DNA from: Streptomyces polyasparticus
Lineage (GTDB): Bacteria > Actinomycetota > Actinomycetes > Streptomycetales > Streptomycetaceae
Length of the DNA stretch: 64,000 nt
NCBI RefSeq assembly: GCF_014493765.1
Contig: NZ_JACTVJ010000007.1
Coordinates: 674,237 to 738,236, forward strand
Direction: 5' to 3'
The notes beneath the pieces are model-generated. The model ran no database searches. It saw nothing but the letters and a program-made list of their open reading frames with translations, and was not told the DNA's origin. The first letter of the stretch is position 1. Each line of letters opens with the position of its first letter. Positions 47,586-56,292 of this stretch are shown here, piece after piece. The translations under genes and the position numbers were made by a program.

Positions 47586-48050
47586 ATGACCACGCTCAAG
47601 ACCAAGCTGCAGGCAGACCTCAATGTCGCGATCAAGGCGCGCGACGAGCTGCGCTCCTCCACGCTGCGGATGACCCTCGCCGCGATCACCAAGGAGGAGG
47701 TCGCGGGCAAGGAGAAGCGCGAGCTCTCCGACGACGAGGTGCAGAAGGTGATCACCCGCGAGGCGAAGAAGCGCCGCGAGGCCGCCGAGGCCTTCGCGCA
47801 GGGCGGGCGTGCCGAGTCTGCGGAGCGCGAGAAGGCGGAGGGCGAGGTGCTCGCCGAGTACCTGCCGAAGCAGCTGAGCGACGAGGAGCTGACGCAGATC
47901 GTCGCGCAGGCCGTCGAGGAGGCCAAGGCCGCCGGCGCCGAGGGCCCGCGCGCGATGGGTCAGGTCATGAAGATCGTCAACCCGAAGGTGGCCGGCCAGG
48001 CCGAGGGCGGCCGCGTCGCCGCGGCGGTCAAGCAGGCACTGGCGGGCTGA
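47586..48050 (+). CDS. GatB/YqeY domain protein
   Basis: This 154-residue protein is a stand-alone YqeY domain: LKTKLQADLNVAIKARDELR, TLRMTLAAITKEEV, YLPKQLSDEELTQIV and the C-terminal MKIVNPKVAGQAEGGRVA. YqeY is homologous to the tail of the tRNA-dependent amidotransferase GatB. Its own function is not settled. The ATG follows GACACT-N6, a weak leaderless -10 pattern also found before the gene at 4641. Confidence 0.93.
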   Translation: MTTLKTKLQADLNVAIKARDELRSSTLRMTLAAITKEEVAGKEKRELSDDEVQKVITREAKKRREAAEAFAQGGRAESAEREKAEGEVLAEYLPKQLSDEELTQIVAQAVEEAKAAGAEGPRAMGQVMKIVNPKVAGQAEGGRVAAAVKQALAG

Positions 48051-48065
48051 GACAGCTGACATCAC

Positions 48066-48134
48066 GTCGTACGTGAACGAGGGCGCCCCCTGTCGTACGT
48101 GAACGAGGGCGCCCCCTGACCCGGGGGCGCCCTC
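48066..48134. terminator. Bidirectional terminator with duplicated left arm
   Basis: A 12-bp stem (GAGGGCGCCCCC 48105-48116 / 48123-48134, 6-nt loop) separates convergent yqeY and the penicillin-binding protein gene. The 26-bp segment carrying the left arm is present twice in tandem (48066-48091, 48092-48117), so two alternative hairpins can form with one right arm. Confidence 0.85.
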
Positions 48135-48157
48135 ACGCACGTACAGACAGAGCAGGA

Positions 48158-50455
48158 TCAGCGAGGCTCGGGCCACCCGCCGCCGTTGCCGTTGGCGTTG
48201 CCGCCGTTCTCCGTACCGCCGTCGATGAGGCCGCCGATGACACCGGCGTCCGTACCGCCGTCGGTGCCGCCGTCGCCGCCGATCGCACCGCCGTCGCCAC
48301 CGCCGATCAGACCGCCGTTGTCACCGCCGCCGGGACGGCCGGGCTTGCCGTCGTCCCCGTCGTCGTCCTTGTCCTTGTCCTTCTTCGGGACGTCAGGGAT
48401 GTGCACCCGGTTGAACTGCGGTGCTTCCTTGCCGGCCAGCGCGCCGGTCATGGCGTCGCGCCAGATGGGGCCGGGGACCTCACCACCGAAGACCTTCTCG
48501 TGGTAGCGGCCGCCGATGGTGATGTACTCCATCTCCACCTGCTGGGTCGGCGAACCGACCCACACGGCGCCGGACATGTTCGGGGTGTAGCCCACGAACC
48601 AGGCGTTCTTGCGGAAGTCGGTGGTACCGGTCTTTCCGGCGTTGTCGCGCCCGCTCAGGCCGGCCCGCGCACCCGTACCGGAGTCGACCACACCGCTCAG
48701 GAGCGAGTTGATGGAGTCGGCCGTCTGCACCGACATCGCCTGCTCGCAGGTCGACTTGGGCACCTCGAGCGCCTTGCCGTTCGCGTCGGTGATCGACTCG
48801 ATGGCGACCGGGGAGCAGTAGGTGCCGCGGTTGGCGAACGCCGCGTACGCGCTCGCCATGGTGAGCGGCGACATGCCGTTGGAGCCGAGGGTCAGCGCCG
48901 CGGGAGATTCGGGAAGCTGCTTGCCGTCGCCCTGCACGACATGCAGCTTGTTCGTCATCTCGGTGATCGGGCACATGCCGATGTCGGCGATCATCTGGAC
49001 GAAGTAGGTGTTGACCGACTTCTCCATCGCCTCCTTGAGACCGTACGGTCCGACCTCGGACTCGTTCTCGTTCTCAGCCATCTCGTTCTTGACGTTCTTG
49101 TACGTGGTGTTGCAGCCGGTGATGGGGCTGGGATACGGCATCTCATACGGCGCCGGATACACCTGGTTCAGCGGCTTGTTCTGCTCTATGGCCGCCGCGG
49201 CGAGGAACGGCTTGAACGTCGAACCCGTCGGGAACCCGAAGTTCGACCCGCCCATCCGGTGGTCGACCGAGTAGTTGATCGTCGTCTCGTTCTTCTTGTC
49301 CTCGCCGCCGTACGGCCGCGACTGGCCCATCGCGAGGATCTTGCCGCTGCCTGGCTCGACGATCGTGGCCGCGGCGGCCACCTTGTCCTTCTGGTAGACG
49401 TGATCCTTCAGCGAGGCCTGCACCGACTCCTGCGCCTGCGGGTCGAGCGTGGTCCTGATCCGCAGACCGCCGCGGTTCCACTTCTCGGCGCGCTCCTCGC
49501 GGGTGTCGCCGAAGGTGGGGCTGTCGAGGAAGGCCGTCTTCACGTAGTCACAAAAGAACCCCGCGCCCTTGGTTGCGGTGATGCACCCGTTCTGCGGCTT
49601 GGAGATCTTCAGCGCGATGTCCGAGGCCTTGGCCTTGTCCGCGTCCTGCTGCGAGATGTCGCCGGTGGCGACCATCCGCTGCAGCACCACATTGCGGCGC
49701 TTCTTGGCCTCCTGCTCGTCGTTCACCGGGTCGTACCGGCTCGGCGACTGCACGATGCCGGCGAGCAGCGCGGCCTCCTGCAGGTTCAGCTGCTTGGCCG
49801 GCTTGGAGAAGTAGCGCTGCGAGGCGGCCTCGACTCCGTAGGCCTGCTGGCCGAAGAACGTGATGTTCAGGTAGTTCTCGAGGATCTTCTTCTTGCCGAG
49901 CTTCTCCTCGACCTGGATCGCGTACTTCAGCTCGCGGATCTTGCGGCCCAGGGTCTGCTGCGTGGCCTCGCGGAACTTGGCCGGGTCGTCCATCGCCTCT
50001 TCGACGAAGACGTTCTTCACGTACTGCTGCGTCAGGGTCGACGCACCCTGGGAGACACCGCCGGAGCGCGCGTTCTCGTTCACCGCGCGCAGGATGCCCT
50101 TGAGGTCGACCGCGCCGTGCTCGTAGAACCGCGAGTCCTCGATCGCGACGATCGCCTTCTGCATGTACGGCGAGATGTCCTTGAGGTCCACCAGCGTGCG
50201 GTCACGCGCGAAGACCGTCGCGATCGGCTTGTCGTTCGCGTCGGTGATCGTGGTGCGCTGCATCAGCGGAGGCTGCTTCAGATTGGCGGGGATCTCGTCG
50301 AATTCCTCGACGGATCCCTTGGCCGCGAGCCCCACCAGGCCCGCCGCGGGGAGCGCGATGCCCGCAAGGACCGCGCCGGAGAGCACGCTGACGCCGAGGA
50401 ACTTGGCGGCCTGCTGCGTCGGCGACAGTCCGCCACCCGAGAGCTTCTTACCCAT
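48158..50455 (-). CDS. Class A penicillin-binding protein (transglycosylase/transpeptidase)
   Basis: This is a 765-residue bifunctional murein synthase. A cytoplasmic start and one membrane helix (about 17-43) are followed by a glycosyltransferase domain (about 75-260; EDSRFYEHGAVDLKGILRA, STLTQQYVKN, LGKKKILENYLN) and a transpeptidase domain (about 350-640). The transpeptidase has Ser412 in STFKPF, KSVNTYF and Lys608 in KTGTTD. The C-terminus (about 690-765) is a Gly/Asp/Asn-rich low-complexity tail. It polymerises and cross-links peptidoglycan outside the membrane. It stands upstream of wblA, as recalled for S. coelicolor. Confidence 0.94.
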   Translation of the reverse strand: MGKKLSGGGLSPTQQAAKFLGVSVLSGAVLAGIALPAAGLVGLAAKGSVEEFDEIPANLKQPPLMQRTTITDANDKPIATVFARDRTLVDLKDISPYMQKAIVAIEDSRFYEHGAVDLKGILRAVNENARSGGVSQGASTLTQQYVKNVFVEEAMDDPAKFREATQQTLGRKIRELKYAIQVEEKLGKKKILENYLNITFFGQQAYGVEAASQRYFSKPAKQLNLQEAALLAGIVQSPSRYDPVNDEQEAKKRRNVVLQRMVATGDISQQDADKAKASDIALKISKPQNGCITATKGAGFFCDYVKTAFLDSPTFGDTREERAEKWNRGGLRIRTTLDPQAQESVQASLKDHVYQKDKVAAAATIVEPGSGKILAMGQSRPYGGEDKKNETTINYSVDHRMGGSNFGFPTGSTFKPFLAAAAIEQNKPLNQVYPAPYEMPYPSPITGCNTTYKNVKNEMAENENESEVGPYGLKEAMEKSVNTYFVQMIADIGMCPITEMTNKLHVVQGDGKQLPESPAALTLGSNGMSPLTMASAYAAFANRGTYCSPVAIESITDANGKALEVPKSTCEQAMSVQTADSINSLLSGVVDSGTGARAGLSGRDNAGKTGTTDFRKNAWFVGYTPNMSGAVWVGSPTQQVEMEYITIGGRYHEKVFGGEVPGPIWRDAMTGALAGKEAPQFNRVHIPDVPKKDKDKDDDGDDGKPGRPGGGDNGGLIGGGDGGAIGGDGGTDGGTDAGVIGGLIDGGTENGGNANGNGGGWPEPR

Positions 50456-50674
50456 GGGGGCAGCCTAATCCGTAGGTCTGTGCGTTCCGAGGGATCGGTC
50501 GGTCATCGGGATGTTCGACCCCGATCCGTAACCGGAGAGGGCTGTGACACGAATGTGATCACAGAGGCGCCTCCATACGGGCAACCGTTCGGCTCTTTCC
50601 TTGGTCAAGAGTGCGCAGTTTCAGTCAACTCATGCCTTCCATTCATGCCTTGCGCACAGGAAACAGGGAGCTTC

Positions 50675-52126
50675 GTGCGATCCACTCGTACGGCGATGGC
50701 GGCCGCGGCCGTCGTGGCCGCCACCGCGGCCCTTTCGCTCACCCATGTCCCCACCGCTGCCGCCGCGACCGTCAGGGCGGCCGACGACTTCAACGGTGAC
50801 GGATACCGGGATCTCGTCGTCACCAGTGGCGGCCACGGTGAGAATCCGCAGGTCACCGTGGTGTACGGGACGTCCTCCGGTCCCGGCACGCGCGTGCAGC
50901 TGATCACGCAGAACTCGCCGGGCATCCCCGGCGGCACCGAGGCGGGGGACCAGTGGGCCACCGCGACCGTGGCCGCCGACCTCGACAAGGACGGGTACGG
51001 GGACCTCGTGGTCTCCTCGCCGGGCGAGGACGTCGGCACGGTGCAGGACCGCGGCGGGCTCACCGTCGTCTGGGGCGGCTCCGCCGGTCTCGGCTCCGGG
51101 ACCGTCTTCCACTCCCCGTACGGCAACAGCGCCACGAGCGGCGACCAGGCCGGCATCGACATCGAGGCCGGCGACTTCGACGGCGACGGTGACAAGGACC
51201 TGGCCGCGCTGAGCAACAGCCAGGCCGGGGTGGCCCTGTTCAAGGGGCCGTTCACCCGGGACGGCAAGTCGCAGGGCGTCTCGTCGCTCGGTGGGTCGTA
51301 CGGCTATCTCTCCGGCGAGGAGCTCGCCGCGGGCAACGCCGACGGCAGCGGCGCCACCGACCTCTATGTGCTCGGGCGCGATCTGCACGTCAGCGAGTCG
51401 AATTCCGTCCGCGCGTTTCTGCACCGCGGCGGCAGCGGCTTCGCGCAGAGCGCCGGCTCGCTGCGGATCCCGGACGACATGGGCGGCCAGGTCGGCGGCT
51501 CCTCGCTGGCCCTCGCCGACTTCGACAAGGACGGCTACGGCGACCTGGCCGTGGGCCGCGGCCTGGAGAACACCGACAGCGGGCGCGGCTCGGTCATCGT
51601 CCATTACGGCGGCTCCGCCGGCATCAACACGGCCCGTACGCCGGTGAAATTCACCCAGGACTCCGCCGGCGTCCCGGGCGGGTCCGAGAACAACGACCAC
51701 TTCGGCGCGAACCTCACGGCCGGCGACGTCAACGGCGACGGCTACGCGGACCTCGCGATCGCCGCCCCGGGCGAGGCGCTCGGCACCAAGACGTACGCCG
51801 GTACGGTCACCGTCCTGCGCGGCCGCGCGGGCGGTCTGAGCGGCACCGGGGCCGTCGCGTTCCACCAGGACAGCTCGGGCGTCACGGGTGCGGCGGAGAA
51901 GGACGACCACTTCGGTCTCAACGTGCGGCTCGCGGACTACACGCGGGACGGCCGCGCGGACCTGTTCGTCTCCACCAACGAGCAGCTGGGCGGCGAGGAC
52001 CGCTGGGGCCTGGTCCACCTCCTGAAGGGGTCGACCACGGGCACGACCGCCACGGGCTCCAAGTACTGGACGCTCGACACCCTCCGCCTGAGCCACCGGC
52101 ACCTCGGCGAGGGCTTCCTGCACTGA
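50675..52126 (+). CDS. Secreted FG-GAP repeat (integrin alpha-like) protein
   Basis: This 483-residue exported protein has a signal peptide (about 1-34, ending AAAATV). It contains up to seven FG-GAP blades with Ca-binding loops such as DFNGDGYRDL, DLDKDGYGDL, DFDGDGDKDL and DVNGDGYADL. It should fold as an extracellular beta-propeller. The family includes adhesion-like proteins, and no enzyme motif is visible. The GTG at 50675 has GGGAG 4 nt upstream; an ATG at 50646 would add 9 residues before the signal peptide. It is divergent from the penicillin-binding protein gene and ends at a strong hairpin. Confidence 0.88.
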   Translation: MRSTRTAMAAAAVVAATAALSLTHVPTAAAATVRAADDFNGDGYRDLVVTSGGHGENPQVTVVYGTSSGPGTRVQLITQNSPGIPGGTEAGDQWATATVAADLDKDGYGDLVVSSPGEDVGTVQDRGGLTVVWGGSAGLGSGTVFHSPYGNSATSGDQAGIDIEAGDFDGDGDKDLAALSNSQAGVALFKGPFTRDGKSQGVSSLGGSYGYLSGEELAAGNADGSGATDLYVLGRDLHVSESNSVRAFLHRGGSGFAQSAGSLRIPDDMGGQVGGSSLALADFDKDGYGDLAVGRGLENTDSGRGSVIVHYGGSAGINTARTPVKFTQDSAGVPGGSENNDHFGANLTAGDVNGDGYADLAIAAPGEALGTKTYAGTVTVLRGRAGGLSGTGAVAFHQDSSGVTGAAEKDDHFGLNVRLADYTRDGRADLFVSTNEQLGGEDRWGLVHLLKGSTTGTTATGSKYWTLDTLRLSHRHLGEGFLH

Positions 52127-52140
52127 CCGCAGCAGACCGC

Positions 52141-52167
52141 GGGCGGCCGGACGAAAACCGGCCGCCC
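52141..52167 (+). terminator. Terminator after the FG-GAP gene
   Basis: A perfect 10-bp stem (GGGCGGCCGG / CCGGCCGCCC) with a 7-nt loop lies 14 bp after the stop codon. Confidence 0.85.
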
Positions 52168-52564
52168 CAGGACGCAGCAGGGCGCGGGCCAACGTTCCGA
52201 TTCGCCGGACAGGCGTATAGGCGTTGGCCTAAGCTGCTCACAACTGTCACAGCAGTGCGGTCCCGTATCAAGACTCCGACACCCCCCGAAGCCGCCGGAG
52301 CTCTGTCCGTTTCCGCCTCATGCGTCATCCGGCGCCCGTTGTGACCCAGCTGAACTGCCCCGATCTGTCGGGTAGGTCACGCATGTCCGCAGCTCACTCC
52401 GTCGGGTGATCTGCCGCTTACGCATAGTCCGTTCGGGCCATTCAAGATTGGGCCCGAAGGGGGTGTTGCGCTGTGCCCACCTTCCGTAACGTCCTCAACT
52501 GGCGGCGGTGAATATGCCGCTGCCGCCGTGGGGGAGCCTCGATTCGGGAGAGGACGGCGCCGGC
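52168..52564 (+). promoter_or_regulatory. wblA upstream region
   Basis: About 400 bp without a gene. A candidate -10 TAACGT (52487-52492) has TTGCGC about 15 bp upstream. Two in-frame ATGs (52508, 52514) precede the accepted start. TCAC-N8-GTGA near 52395-52410 resembles a poor BldD-type box. A long control region suits a developmental regulator gene. Confidence 0.4.
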
Positions 52565-52909
52565 ATGGGCTGGGTAGTTGACTGGAGTGCGCAGGCAGCC
52601 TGCCGCACTACTGATCCGGATGAACTGTTCGTACAAGGTGCGGCACAGAACAGGGCCAAGGCGGTGTGCACCGGGTGTCCGGTGCGTACGGAGTGCCTGG
52701 CAGACGCCCTGGACAACCGTGTCGAGTTCGGTGTCTGGGGTGGAATGACCGAGCGGGAGCGCCGCGCATTGCTGCGCAGGCGGCCCACGGTCACCTCATG
52801 GCGCCGGCTGCTCGAGACGGCCCGCAGTGAATATGAGCGCAGCACGGGCCTGTTGCCCGTGGACGCCGAGGACAGCGAGACGTACGAGAGCTACGCCGCA
52901 GTGGGCTAG
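52565..52909 (+). CDS. wblA: WhiB-family iron-sulfur transcription factor WblA
   Basis: This 114-residue WhiB-like protein has four cysteine ligands (Cys13, Cys35, Cys38, Cys44) for a [4Fe-4S] cluster, the GVWGG turn (56-60) and a basic C-terminal segment (RERRALLRRRP) for DNA binding. The sequence agrees closely with my memory of SCO3579 WblA, a pleiotropic regulator that promotes sporulation and represses antibiotic production. The neighbours agree: penicillin-binding protein on one side and two ArsA ATPases on the other. The ATG at 52565 fits the known N-terminus MGWV. Confidence 0.94.
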   Translation: MGWVVDWSAQAACRTTDPDELFVQGAAQNRAKAVCTGCPVRTECLADALDNRVEFGVWGGMTERERRALLRRRPTVTSWRRLLETARSEYERSTGLLPVDAEDSETYESYAAVG

Positions 52910-52941
52910 TCCCCGTACGGCAACTGTCCCTGTTTTACGGC

Positions 52942-54270
52942 TCAGCCCGGCCGACCGCCGGACGCGAGCCGGTCGCCGATGTCGCGAAGCCCCGCGAGGT
53001 CATGTACATCGCCGGGCAGCGCGGCCACTTCGGCCACTGCCACCTCCGGGTGCAGGGCCGTGAAGCGGTCACGCGTGCGCTGTTCGCGGGAGAGCAGTCG
53101 CATCCGTTCGGCGTGCAACCGCAGCAGTCCCGCGGTGAGTTCCGTCACCGGGGTTTCCGTGACAGGAGATTCCGTGACAGGAGTGTCCGTCACCGGGGCT
53201 TCCGTTGCCGGGGTTTCAGGAGAATCGTGGGGTTCGGGAGGGGTACGCACCTCTTCCTTCCCGCCCTCCTGATCCACAATGCCGTCCGCTTCATGATTTT
53301 CTACGGGGCCCAAGTCGTCGCTCTCGACAGGGAGTTCGGCGCCGAGAGCCTCCGCCGCGGCGAGCGCCCGCTCCGCCGAGAGCCGCGCGGCACCGCTGCC
53401 GTGCACCCGGTTGAGGACGAGACCGGCGAGCGGCATACGGTCCGCCGCGAGCCGCTCCACGAAGTACGCGGCCTCGCGCAGCGCGTCCCGCTCGGGCGCG
53501 GCCACCACCAGGAAGGCCGTCCCCGGCGCCTGAAGCAGCCGGTACGTGGCATCCGCCCGCGTACGGAACCCGCCGAACATCGTGTCCATCGCGGCCACGA
53601 ACGTCTGCACGTCCTTGAGGAACGGACCGCCGAGCAGCTTGCCGAGCGTGCCGGTCATCATCGACATCCCGACGTTCAGGAACTTCATCCCGGCCCGCCC
53701 GCCGACCTTCGCCGGAGCCATGAGCACCCGGATGAACTTCCCGTCCAGGAAGGACCCGAGCCGGCTCGGAGCGTCCAGGAAATCCAGGGCCGAGCGCGAC
53801 GGGGGAGTGTCGACGACGATCAGATCCCACTCGTCCCGCGCGCGGAGCTGCCCCAGCTTCTCCATCGCCATGTACTCCTGCGTACCGGCGAATCCGGCCG
53901 AGAGCGACTGGTAGAAGGGGTTCTCCAGAATCGCCCTGGCCCGCTCGGCATCCGCGTGCGCCTCGACGATCTCGTCGAAGGTCCGCTTCATGTCGAGCAT
54001 CATGGCGTGCAGTTCGCCCTCGCCCTCGATGTCCTTGACCCGCCGCGGGGTGTTGTCCAGCGAGTCGATGCCCATCGACTGGGCAAGCCGCCGGGCCGGG
54101 TCGATGGTCAGGACGACCACCTTGCGGCCGCGTTCGGCCGCCCGCACGCCGAGGGCCGCCGCGGTCGTGGTCTTGCCCACGCCGCCCGCGCCGCAGCACA
54201 CGATGATGCGGGTCCTCGGGTCGTCGAGCAGCGGATCCACGGCGAGCGTGGGGGGCACATCCAGCGTCAT
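52942..54270 (-). CDS. ArsA-family ATPase, long paralogue
   Basis: This 442-residue P-loop ATPase of the ArsA/Get3 group has a deviant Walker A GAGGVGKTT (27-35), switch DPARRLAQSMG and a DLIVVDTPPSRSALDFL Walker B region. An insertion of about 65 residues near position 320-390 contains four PVTxx pentapeptide repeats encoded by a 15-bp repeat at about 53140-53215. The role in Streptomyces is unclear; arsenite transport is unlikely without ArsB. It lies 8 bp after the first ArsA gene, with GGGAG at the start, so the two are likely partners. Confidence 0.9.
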   Translation of the reverse strand: MTLDVPPTLAVDPLLDDPRTRIIVCCGAGGVGKTTTAAALGVRAAERGRKVVVLTIDPARRLAQSMGIDSLDNTPRRVKDIEGEGELHAMMLDMKRTFDEIVEAHADAERARAILENPFYQSLSAGFAGTQEYMAMEKLGQLRARDEWDLIVVDTPPSRSALDFLDAPSRLGSFLDGKFIRVLMAPAKVGGRAGMKFLNVGMSMMTGTLGKLLGGPFLKDVQTFVAAMDTMFGGFRTRADATYRLLQAPGTAFLVVAAPERDALREAAYFVERLAADRMPLAGLVLNRVHGSGAARLSAERALAAAEALGAELPVESDDLGPVENHEADGIVDQEGGKEEVRTPPEPHDSPETPATEAPVTDTPVTESPVTETPVTELTAGLLRLHAERMRLLSREQRTRDRFTALHPEVAVAEVAALPGDVHDLAGLRDIGDRLASGGRPG

Positions 54271-54278
54271 GAGACTCC

Positions 54279-55244
54279 CTAGACTCCCTGCCGGCGCAGC
54301 GCCCCGGCCAGGCGGTAGAGCCCGGCCAGATCGATGCCGTCGCTGAGGAACTCCAACTCCTGTACGGGAAGGCCGAGTCCGGCCAGTTCGGCGCGCTGCT
54401 CCTCTTCCAGGGCGATGCGCTCGGCGTACTCGTCGGCCTGCGCGAGCAGCGGCTCCACCAGTTGCTCGGCGAGCCCGCCCTTGCGCGCGCCGCCGAGACC
54501 GGCCCGGGACAGCTCCTTGGCGATGGCCGACTTCTTGATGTCGCGGGGCACGGGGCCGTCGAGCAGCGTCGGGCGCACCATGTTCACCAGGATCCGGCCC
54601 ACCGGAAGCCCGGCCGCGCGCAGTTCGGCCACCCCGTCGAGGGTCTCCTGGACCGGCATCTCCTCGAGCAGGGTCACCAAGTGCACCGAGGTCTCGGCGG
54701 ACTTGAGCACCCGCATCACGGCCTGCGCCTGATTGTGTATCGGCCCGATCTTCGCGAGCCCGGCGACCTCGTCGTTCACGTTGAGGAAGCGGGTGATGCG
54801 CCCGGTGGGCGGCGCGTCCATCACCACGTAGTCGTACGCGTAACGCCCTCGCTTGTCCTTGCGGCGTACCGCCTCACAGGCCTTGCCCGTGAGCAGCACG
54901 TCCCGTACGCCGGGCGCGATGGTCGTGGCGAAGTCGATGGCGCCGAGCTTGCGCAGCGCACGGCCCGCGCCGCCGAGCCGGTAGAACATCTGGAGGTAGT
55001 CGAGCAGCGCCAGCTCGGCGTCGATGGCGAGCGCGTACACCTCGCCTCCGCCGGGGGCGACCGCGATCTTGCGCTCCTCGTACGGAAGCGCCTCGGTCTC
55101 GAAGAGCTGGGCGATGCCCTGCCGGCCCTCGACCTCGACGAGAAGGGTGCGTTTGCCCTCGGTCGCGAGGGCGAGCGCGAGGGCGGCGGCGACCGTCGTC
55201 TTACCGGTCCCGCCCTTGCCGCTGACGACCTGAAGCCTGCTCAC
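54279..55244 (-). CDS. ArsA-family ATPase, short paralogue
   Basis: This 321-residue ATPase has Walker A GKGGTGKTT (9-17), LVEVEGRQGIAQLFE and the DYVVMDAPPTGRITRFL Walker B region. As in Get3-like proteins it probably works as a dimer with the long paralogue encoded next. The GTG at 55244 is chosen because TACGCT (TANNNT) ends exactly 7 nt upstream, giving a leaderless start, and because the protein then begins just before the first strand (VSRLQVVSG). Confidence 0.9.
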   Translation of the reverse strand: MSRLQVVSGKGGTGKTTVAAALALALATEGKRTLLVEVEGRQGIAQLFETEALPYEERKIAVAPGGGEVYALAIDAELALLDYLQMFYRLGGAGRALRKLGAIDFATTIAPGVRDVLLTGKACEAVRRKDKRGRYAYDYVVMDAPPTGRITRFLNVNDEVAGLAKIGPIHNQAQAVMRVLKSAETSVHLVTLLEEMPVQETLDGVAELRAAGLPVGRILVNMVRPTLLDGPVPRDIKKSAIAKELSRAGLGGARKGGLAEQLVEPLLAQADEYAERIALEEEQRAELAGLGLPVQELEFLSDGIDLAGLYRLAGALRRQGV

Positions 55245-55251
55245 GCCTTCG

Positions 55252-55257
55252 AGCGTA
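55252..55257 (-). promoter_or_regulatory. -10 box of a leaderless ArsA transcript
   Basis: TACGCT on the minus strand, 7 nt before the GTG at 55244. Confidence 0.5.
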
Positions 55258-55359
55258 ACCAGTCGGGCGCGGTTGAATCCCGCGGGCTCCGTACCCGGCA
55301 CGCAACCCGGTGGCCGGCCGGGCCCCGGCCGATTGGTCCGGCCGCCTCCGCCGGGGCAT

Positions 55360-55365
55360 TACGCT
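55360..55365 (+). promoter_or_regulatory. -10 box of a leaderless DUF4177-RidA transcript
   Basis: TACGCT, the same hexamer as for the divergent ArsA gene, ends 7 nt before the ATG at 55373. The two promoters are back to back within 110 bp. Confidence 0.55.
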
Positions 55366-55372
55366 CGGCCCC

Positions 55373-55534
55373 ATGACCAAGTACGAGTACGCCACTGTGC
55401 CGCTTCTGGTACACGCGACCAAGCAGATTCTGGACACCTGGGGCGAGGACGGCTGGGAGCTCGTCCAGGTCGTGCCCGGGCCGAACAACCCCGAGCAGCT
55501 CGTGGCCTACCTCAAGCGGGAGAAGCAGGCATGA
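55373..55534 (+). CDS. DUF4177 family protein (53 aa)
   Basis: This small protein (YEYATVPLLVHATKQIL, then EDGWELVQVVPGPNNPEQLV) matches DUF4177, a short beta-alpha-beta fold common in Streptomyces. Its function is unknown. It is translated from a leaderless ATG, and its stop overlaps the start of the RidA gene by 4 bp. Confidence 0.88.
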   Translation: MTKYEYATVPLLVHATKQILDTWGEDGWELVQVVPGPNNPEQLVAYLKREKQA

Positions 55535-56001
55535 GCGGAGCCGTCGAGGCCAGGCTCGCCGAGCTCGGTCTGCAGCTGCCCGGCGTCGTGGCGCCGCTCG
55601 CGGCCTACCAGCCCGCCGTCCAGTCCGGCGCCTACGTCTACACCGCGGGCCAGCTCCCGATGGTGGACGGCAAGCTCCCGACGACCGGCAAGGTCGGCGC
55701 CGAGGTGACGCCCGAGGAGGCCAAGGACCTGGCCCGTACGTGCGCGCTCAACGCGCTCGCCGCGGTCAAGTCGATCGCCGGCGACCTCGACCGCGTCGCG
55801 CGGATCGTGAAGGTGACCGGTTTCGTCGCCTCCGCCACGGACTTCACCGGCCAGCCCGCCGTGCTCAACGGCGCGAGCGAGCTGCTCGGCGAGGTCTTCG
55901 GCGACAAGGGCGTGCACGCCCGCAGCGCGGTGGGCGTGGCGGTGCTTCCGCTGGACGCTCCCGTCGAGGTCGAGTTCATCGTGGAGCTTGTGCAGGACTG
56001 A
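55531..56001 (+). CDS. RidA family (YjgF/YER057c) deaminase
   Basis: This 156-residue protein of the Rid superfamily has VYTAGQLPMVDG, AVKSIAGDLDRVARIVKVTG and the C-terminal ARSAVGVAVLPLDAPVEVEF with the conserved Arg that contacts the substrate carboxylate. RidA proteins hydrolyse reactive imine/enamine intermediates from PLP enzymes. It belongs to the longer Rid subgroup with the ELGLQLPGVVAPLAAYQPA start. It is coupled to DUF4177. Confidence 0.9.
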   Translation: MSGAVEARLAELGLQLPGVVAPLAAYQPAVQSGAYVYTAGQLPMVDGKLPTTGKVGAEVTPEEAKDLARTCALNALAAVKSIAGDLDRVARIVKVTGFVASATDFTGQPAVLNGASELLGEVFGDKGVHARSAVGVAVLPLDAPVEVEFIVELVQD

Positions 56002-56035
56002 GCTCCACGCCTGGCATGTGCCTTGGGTCCCGGTC

Positions 56036-56159
56036 GTTGGTGGTCGGGACCTTGGCGTTGGTGGTCGGGCCTCGGCGTTGGCGGTCGGGACCTTGGCGTT
56101 GGTGGTCGGGACCTTGGCGTTGGTGGTCGGGCCTCGGCGTTCGCGGCCCGGACCTCGGC
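56036..56159. repeat. 20-21 bp tandem repeat, six copies
   Basis: Units of GTTGGTGGTCGGGACCTTGGC or its shorter form GTTGGTGGTCGGGCCTCGGC start at 56036, 56057, 56077, 56098, 56119 and 56139. They fill the gap between RidA and the next gene. No stable terminator is seen elsewhere in the gap. Confidence 0.9.
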
Positions 56160-56280
56160 GTTCGCGGGGCGTTGTCAGTGGGCGCCGATAGCCTGGAAAG
56201 GGCTTCGGCCCCCGGGCGGGAGGGGACTGTCCGGCCCCGTACGAGATCGATTGCCTCTCGAACATCCACGCGCGAGCGGA

Positions 56281-56286
56281 TAGCCT
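56281..56286 (+). promoter_or_regulatory. -10 box of a leaderless Nudix transcript
   Basis: TAGCCT ends 6 nt before the ATG at 56293. TCGAAC lies 17 bp further upstream as a possible -35. Confidence 0.55.
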
Positions 56287-56292
56287 CCGCCC

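Noticed and set aside
48401-52126. 1241-codon plus-strand ORF running into the FG-GAP gene
   Set aside because: The first 750 codons are antisense to the penicillin-binding protein. Only the part from 50675 (signal peptide plus FG-GAP repeats) is real.
52395-52410. BldD box upstream of wblA
   Set aside because: TCACTCCGTCGGGTGA has the right half-sites but one extra base compared with the 15-bp consensus, so the match is too weak to claim.
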